DNA from: Lachnospiraceae bacterium
GTDB taxonomy: Bacteria; Bacillota_A; Clostridia; Lachnospirales; Lachnospiraceae
NCBI GenBank assembly: GCA_017540915.1
Contig: JAFYAD010000236.1
Location: 1 to 10,431, forward strand
Direction of reading: 5' to 3'
DNA length: 10,431 nucleotides
The notes under the pieces were generated by a model, which was given only the letters and a program-made list of their open reading frames with translations, made no database searches and was not told where the DNA came from. The translations under genes were made by a program, and so were the position numbers. Position 1 is the first letter of the stretch. Each line of letters begins with the position of its first letter. Shown here one piece after another: positions 8,190 through 10,431 of the stretch.

Positions 8190-8218
8190 ATTATACTACC
8201 AAATCTGTTTTTTTTCAA
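8190..8218 (-). promoter_or_regulatory. Sigma-A promoter of the scpA operon
   Basis: Read on the minus strand: a -35 box TTGAAA (8213-8218), a 17-bp spacer and a perfect -10 box TATAAT (8190-8195). The A-rich start of the spacer and flanking AT-rich DNA up to about 8250 fit an efficient promoter. Predicted initiation near 8183 gives a leader of about 29 nt to the scpA ATG at 8154. Confidence 0.82.
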
Positions 8219-8301
8219 TATAATATTACTATATTTCGTGTTTTTGTTTATCATATCGTACAAGATATAGGATAGAACTCAATACTCCGAAAAATACGCA
8301 A

Positions 8302-8356
8302 AGAAAAAAAATATTCCCACACTAAAAGCGAGACACACGCCGTTTTAATGTGGGAA
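8302..8356 (-). terminator. Intrinsic terminator of the metallophosphoesterase gene
   Basis: Arms at 8343-8356 and 8314-8327 form a 14-bp stem. On the minus-strand RNA its only imperfection is a G-U wobble, which on the other strand would be a C-A mismatch; this points to minus-strand use. A GCG/CGC pair can extend the stem inside the loop. The stem is followed on the minus strand by an eight-T run (8303-8310) and further Ts. It lies 33 nt after the stop codon and separates this unit from the scpA promoter. Confidence 0.9.
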
Positions 8357-8367
8357 GTTTTAGAGTA

Positions 8368-8393
8368 TGTGAATAGCAACTCACTATTTCACA
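8368..8393 (-). repeat. Short stem-loop overlapping the metallophosphoesterase stop codon
   Basis: GTGAATAG (8369-8376) pairs with CTATTTCAC (8384-8392) across a 7-nt loop with one bulged base, and one more A-T pair at the outside. It includes the TGA stop (8389-8391). It has no T-tract of its own and precedes the main terminator hairpin; it may be a 3' end stabiliser or incidental. Confidence 0.35.
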
Positions 8394-9786
8394 ACGCAGT
8401 GAAATCTATATCATCAAAAGGATCTTTGTACTTAAAGGCATCATTTGCGCCTTCGGGCAGCAGGTGAATGACCACAAGTTCAGCTCTGTCAAATACACGG
8501 ATGTTGAAGGTGTGCGTGCCAAGACCGCGGCTTGTGATAACATGTCTGCCTCTCACAACATTATCACCGCTGGCATATTCCGGGAACAATGTGAAATTAG
8601 GTGAAATGACTGCCTTTCCGTTGGGAAGGCACACCAATCCTCCGTGATAGTGACCGCAGAGCGACATGTCAAAGCCCGCTCCGGCATATGCTCCTCCGAA
8701 TTCCGGATTATGTGCCAGCAATATCCTGTATTTGGAATCATCCTTGAAACAGCCTGTGTTTTCCCTCTTCCGGTCTGCATTTTCATAGATCCGGTGCTTC
8801 ATTTCAAGACTTTCAAGCTCGAAATCTTTTCTGTCCCTTTCAATCCTGTCCGTCTCCGCAAATACCATAGATGCGAGAAGAGATCTGTGTTTTCTCTTCT
8901 GCTTTTGTTTACGGACGCGTCCTACGGAAGGCTCGTGTTTTGATCTCATGAGATCACTGTACAAAGCAGCCATCTGTGAATTGCTGTTCAGAAGATTATC
9001 CAGCTTCTCATCGGAAACTGTTTTCTTCATTTCCGCTTCGAGCGCCTGTGCTCTCGCATCTGCCTCTGAAGTGCCGGTTTCTTTCCTATCAGTCTTATCC
9101 TCTGATCCAAAGAAATCTTCTGTCATCAAATGCTCTGCATCCGTGATTTTTGAATTCAGTAATCCGGCATTATCCGATCCGGTCTCATCCGGCTCGTGAC
9201 TACAAACTGCATCAGAAACATCTTCCCTTACCTCCGCCCCTACCATGTTCATGAGCTCCATGCTGCTCAGATGATGGCGCTTGCCCTTGGTATAGTAAGT
9301 TGTAGGCAGGTCAAGACCATAAATCTCTATCTCATCATCGAAACGCACTCCCGTGTTATTGAGGGTGTATATATTAAAGTTTGAGAGCGCCTCCTTATAC
9401 AGTTCATAATGAATATGATTGGGATTAGCCCTGTCCTCGACCCTCTTTTCGTGATTGCCGTTTGAAAAATATATTGGTGCGATCTCCGAGATTTTTGACA
9501 GAAAACTGGAAGCCACACCGTACTGGTATGGCTTTGTGTCCACTATCATATCACCCGGTATGGCTATCATATCCGGTTCCTGTGCCTTTATGGAGTCTAT
9601 CAGCACATCATTGTAATGCCCATAAGAATGCTGATGCAGGTCACTTATAACACATATACGATGAGGCTTGGTGATCTTCGGGCTGTTGATGTAATAATGT
9701 GTCACGTCAAACTGCTTTAGCTCATGAGTCTGCCAGATTATAAATATTATGAGAAATATGATCAGGATAATGATCGCCAGTTTCAT
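8389..9786 (-). CDS. Membrane-anchored calcineurin-like metallophosphoesterase with a large charged insertion
   Basis: A 465-residue protein with one N-terminal membrane helix (about 2-18) and a calcineurin-type phosphoesterase domain. All expected metal-site motifs are present: DLH (49-51), GD (78-79), GNHE (110-113), the lone histidine in LLAHNPE (H359) and GHYHGG (378-383). The closest general family is the YkuE-like membrane phosphoesterases; the substrate is unknown. Between the strand IYGLDLP (155-161) and KYRILLAHNPE (from 352), which are normally close together, lie roughly 165 extra residues (186-350): acidic first (186-260), then a basic cluster VRKQKQKRKHR (291-301), then a charged, probably helical segment. 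Reading frame and motifs are intact, so this is an insertion and not a frameshift artefact. The ATG follows AAAGGAG by 6 nt. It is a single-gene unit with its own promoter and terminator. Which side of the membrane the enzyme faces is not decided by the sequence. Confidence 0.92.
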   Translation of the reverse strand: MKLAIIILIIFLIIFIIWQTHELKQFDVTHYYINSPKITKPHRICVISDLHQHSYGHYNDVLIDSIKAQEPDMIAIPGDMIVDTKPYQYGVASSFLSKISEIAPIYFSNGNHEKRVEDRANPNHIHYELYKEALSNFNIYTLNNTGVRFDDEIEIYGLDLPTTYYTKGKRHHLSSMELMNMVGAEVREDVSDAVCSHEPDETGSDNAGLLNSKITDAEHLMTEDFFGSEDKTDRKETGTSEADARAQALEAEMKKTVSDEKLDNLLNSNSQMAALYSDLMRSKHEPSVGRVRKQKQKRKHRSLLASMVFAETDRIERDRKDFELESLEMKHRIYENADRKRENTGCFKDDSKYRILLAHNPEFGGAYAGAGFDMSLCGHYHGGLVCLPNGKAVISPNFTLFPEYASGDNVVRGRHVITSRGLGTHTFNIRVFDRAELVVIHLLPEGANDAFKYKDPFDDIDFTAL

Positions 9787-9815
9787 GCTTGGCTCCTTTA
9801 TTATTGAAAGAATAC

Positions 9816-9840
9816 CCCCTCAGTCAGCAGGTCTGAAGGG
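9816..9840 (-). promoter_or_regulatory. Hairpin in the 5' leader of the metallophosphoesterase transcript
   Basis: On the minus strand CCCTTCAG (9833-9840) pairs with CTGAGGGG (9816-9823), eight pairs including one G-U, around a 9-nt loop. It lies in the predicted ~95-nt leader, about 20 nt before the ribosome binding site. There is no strong T-run after it and no riboswitch class I recognise. Regulatory role is inferred only from position. Confidence 0.35.
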
Positions 9841-9887
9841 TGCCTGTATACCACACGATATTGACTTTGAATTGCAACTACCTATCC

Positions 9888-9916
9888 ATTATACAGACTC
9901 CTATTTGTTCCGTCAA
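9888..9916 (-). promoter_or_regulatory. Sigma-A promoter of the metallophosphoesterase gene
   Basis: Minus-strand -35 box TTGACG (9911-9916), 17-bp spacer, -10 box TATAAT (9888-9893). This is close to consensus at every element. Predicted initiation near 9881 leaves a leader of about 95 nt before the start codon at 9786. Confidence 0.82.
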
Positions 9917-9924
9917 AAATTTTC

Positions 9925-9952
9925 TTTACATCCGGACAAAAAAAGATATACT
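9925..9952 (+). promoter_or_regulatory. Plus-strand promoter for the zinc-ribbon membrane protein gene
   Basis: Plus-strand -35 box TTTACA (9925-9930), 16-bp spacer containing an A-tract, -10 box TATACT (9947-9952). It is back-to-back with the metallophosphoesterase promoter, with only 8 bp between the two -35 boxes. The resulting leader would be about 80 nt and would contain the hairpin at 9976-9997. No better-spaced alternative is visible nearer the gene. Confidence 0.6.
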
Positions 9953-9961
9953 GATTCAAGG

Positions 9962-9997
9962 AATAAAAAACCAAAATTCACGGAACAATCCGTGAAT
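9962..9997 (-). terminator. Perfect 9-bp hairpin with a minus-strand T-rich tail
   Basis: ATTCACGGA (9976-9984) and TCCGTGAAT (9989-9997) form a perfect 9-bp stem with a four-base loop. On the minus strand the stem is followed by TTTTGGTTTTTTATT, which resembles an intrinsic terminator, although the only visible neighbour upstream on that strand is the oppositely oriented gene at 10042. It would stop antisense transcription before the metallophosphoesterase promoter. On the plus strand it lies in the leader of the zinc-ribbon gene, without a strong T-tract, and could instead be an operator or leader structure. Confidence 0.55.
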
Positions 9998-10041
9998 CAC
10001 CTTTTGACTCTATACTATATTTTTTATACGGAGAAAACATC

Positions 10042-10431
10042 ATGAGTCTTGAATTCAAATGCCCCTCATGCGGGAAAAAACTCTTTTCCTATGAGGCGAG
10101 AGAACGAAAATTCGGAGAGATCATCAAAAAATGTAAAAAATGTGGCGCCGACTACGCCGATCCCAGATATCATGAACTTGCCATAGACGGGATCCCCGAA
10201 GATGAATTCGGATATCTTCAGTATGTAGTGGTCATCGTGGTTGGAGCATTCTTTATCTGGCGCGGTCTGCATCTTTTCGGCACACACCAGCTCGGTGTCC
10301 CCGGCGAATTGCAATGGCTGATGCCCTCTGCGTTCATCATCCTGGGAATAGCCGCCATCATAGGCGCGCTGGTTAGTATGATATCCATTTTGACAGGAGC
10401 CAAACGGCGCAAATTTGAAAAAATGCTGGCA
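10042..10431 (+). CDS. Zinc-ribbon protein with two membrane helices (3' end outside window)
   Basis: A partial gene of 130 visible codons with no stop before the right edge. The ATG is preceded by GGAG with 8-nt spacing. Residues 1-40 form a zinc ribbon with two CxxC knuckles, CPSC (7-10) and CKKC (31-34). An acidic stretch (DGIPEDEF, 49-56) then leads into two hydrophobic segments, about 59-79 and 93-118, followed by the basic KRRKFEK, presumably cytoplasmic. I do not recognise a named family; small zinc-ribbon membrane proteins of this kind are common and mostly uncharacterised in Clostridia. It is transcribed away from the metallophosphoesterase, from a back-to-back promoter, and is the only plus-strand gene in the window. 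Function is unknown, and further domains may lie beyond the edge. Confidence 0.8.
   Translation, partial: MSLEFKCPSCGKKLFSYEARERKFGEIIKKCKKCGADYADPRYHELAIDGIPEDEFGYLQYVVVIVVGAFFIWRGLHLFGTHQLGVPGELQWLMPSAFIILGIAAIIGALVSMISILTGAKRRKFEKMLA

Noticed and set aside
1..10431. Mobile element, CRISPR array, toxin-antitoxin or defence island
   Set aside because: All full-length genes belong to core or widespread families with intact frames, no regularly spaced repeats or transposase-like motifs are seen, and no att-like flanks are visible.

Overview
The window looks like core chromosome from a low-to-mid GC Bacillota, most likely class Clostridia and plausibly Lachnospiraceae. I base this on the gene set (ScpA/ScpB, RlmH, Gram-positive PhoH and YbeY, a DUF3048 lipoprotein of the YerB type, a SpoVB-like flippase), on AGGAGG-type ribosome binding sites and on consensus sigma-A promoters. 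No phage, transposon, CRISPR, rRNA or tRNA sequence is visible. Species assignment is inference.

Layout. Almost everything is on the minus strand, so transcription runs from high to low coordinates. A strong promoter at 8190-8218 (TTGAAA, 17 bp, TATAAT) starts a run of eight genes: scpA, scpB, rlmH, phoH (ybeZ-like), ybeY, a DUF3048 lipoprotein, a SpoVB/MurJ-like membrane flippase and a COG2509-type FAD-dependent oxidoreductase. Several junctions are ATGA overlaps (scpB/rlmH, ybeY/DUF3048) or only 10-25 nt. No convincing intrinsic terminator is visible inside the run or in the last 96 bases, so it may continue beyond the left edge. Two gaps stand out: 157 nt between scpA and scpB (a 20-nt palindrome and a 40-codon open frame that ends on the scpB start) and 95 nt between phoH and ybeY (a 12-bp direct repeat).

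Upstream of scpA is a separate minus-strand unit: a membrane-anchored calcineurin-type metallophosphoesterase (8389-9786). It has a consensus promoter (TTGACG, 17 bp, TATAAT) and a very good intrinsic terminator. Its catalytic fold is interrupted by a charged insertion of about 165 residues. Back-to-back with its promoter is a plus-strand promoter for a zinc-ribbon, two-helix membrane protein that starts at 10042 and runs off the right edge.

How the genes fit together. ScpA and ScpB are the kleisin and winged-helix subunits of bacterial condensin. RlmH, YbeY and PhoH/YbeZ act on ribosomal RNA. DUF3048 and the flippase belong to the envelope. The operon therefore groups chromosome segregation, ribosome maturation and envelope functions, a typical housekeeping mixture. 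I see no evidence of a defence or mobile system. The parts most worth a second look are the metallophosphoesterase insertion, the divergent promoter region at 9888-9997 and the scpA-scpB spacer.
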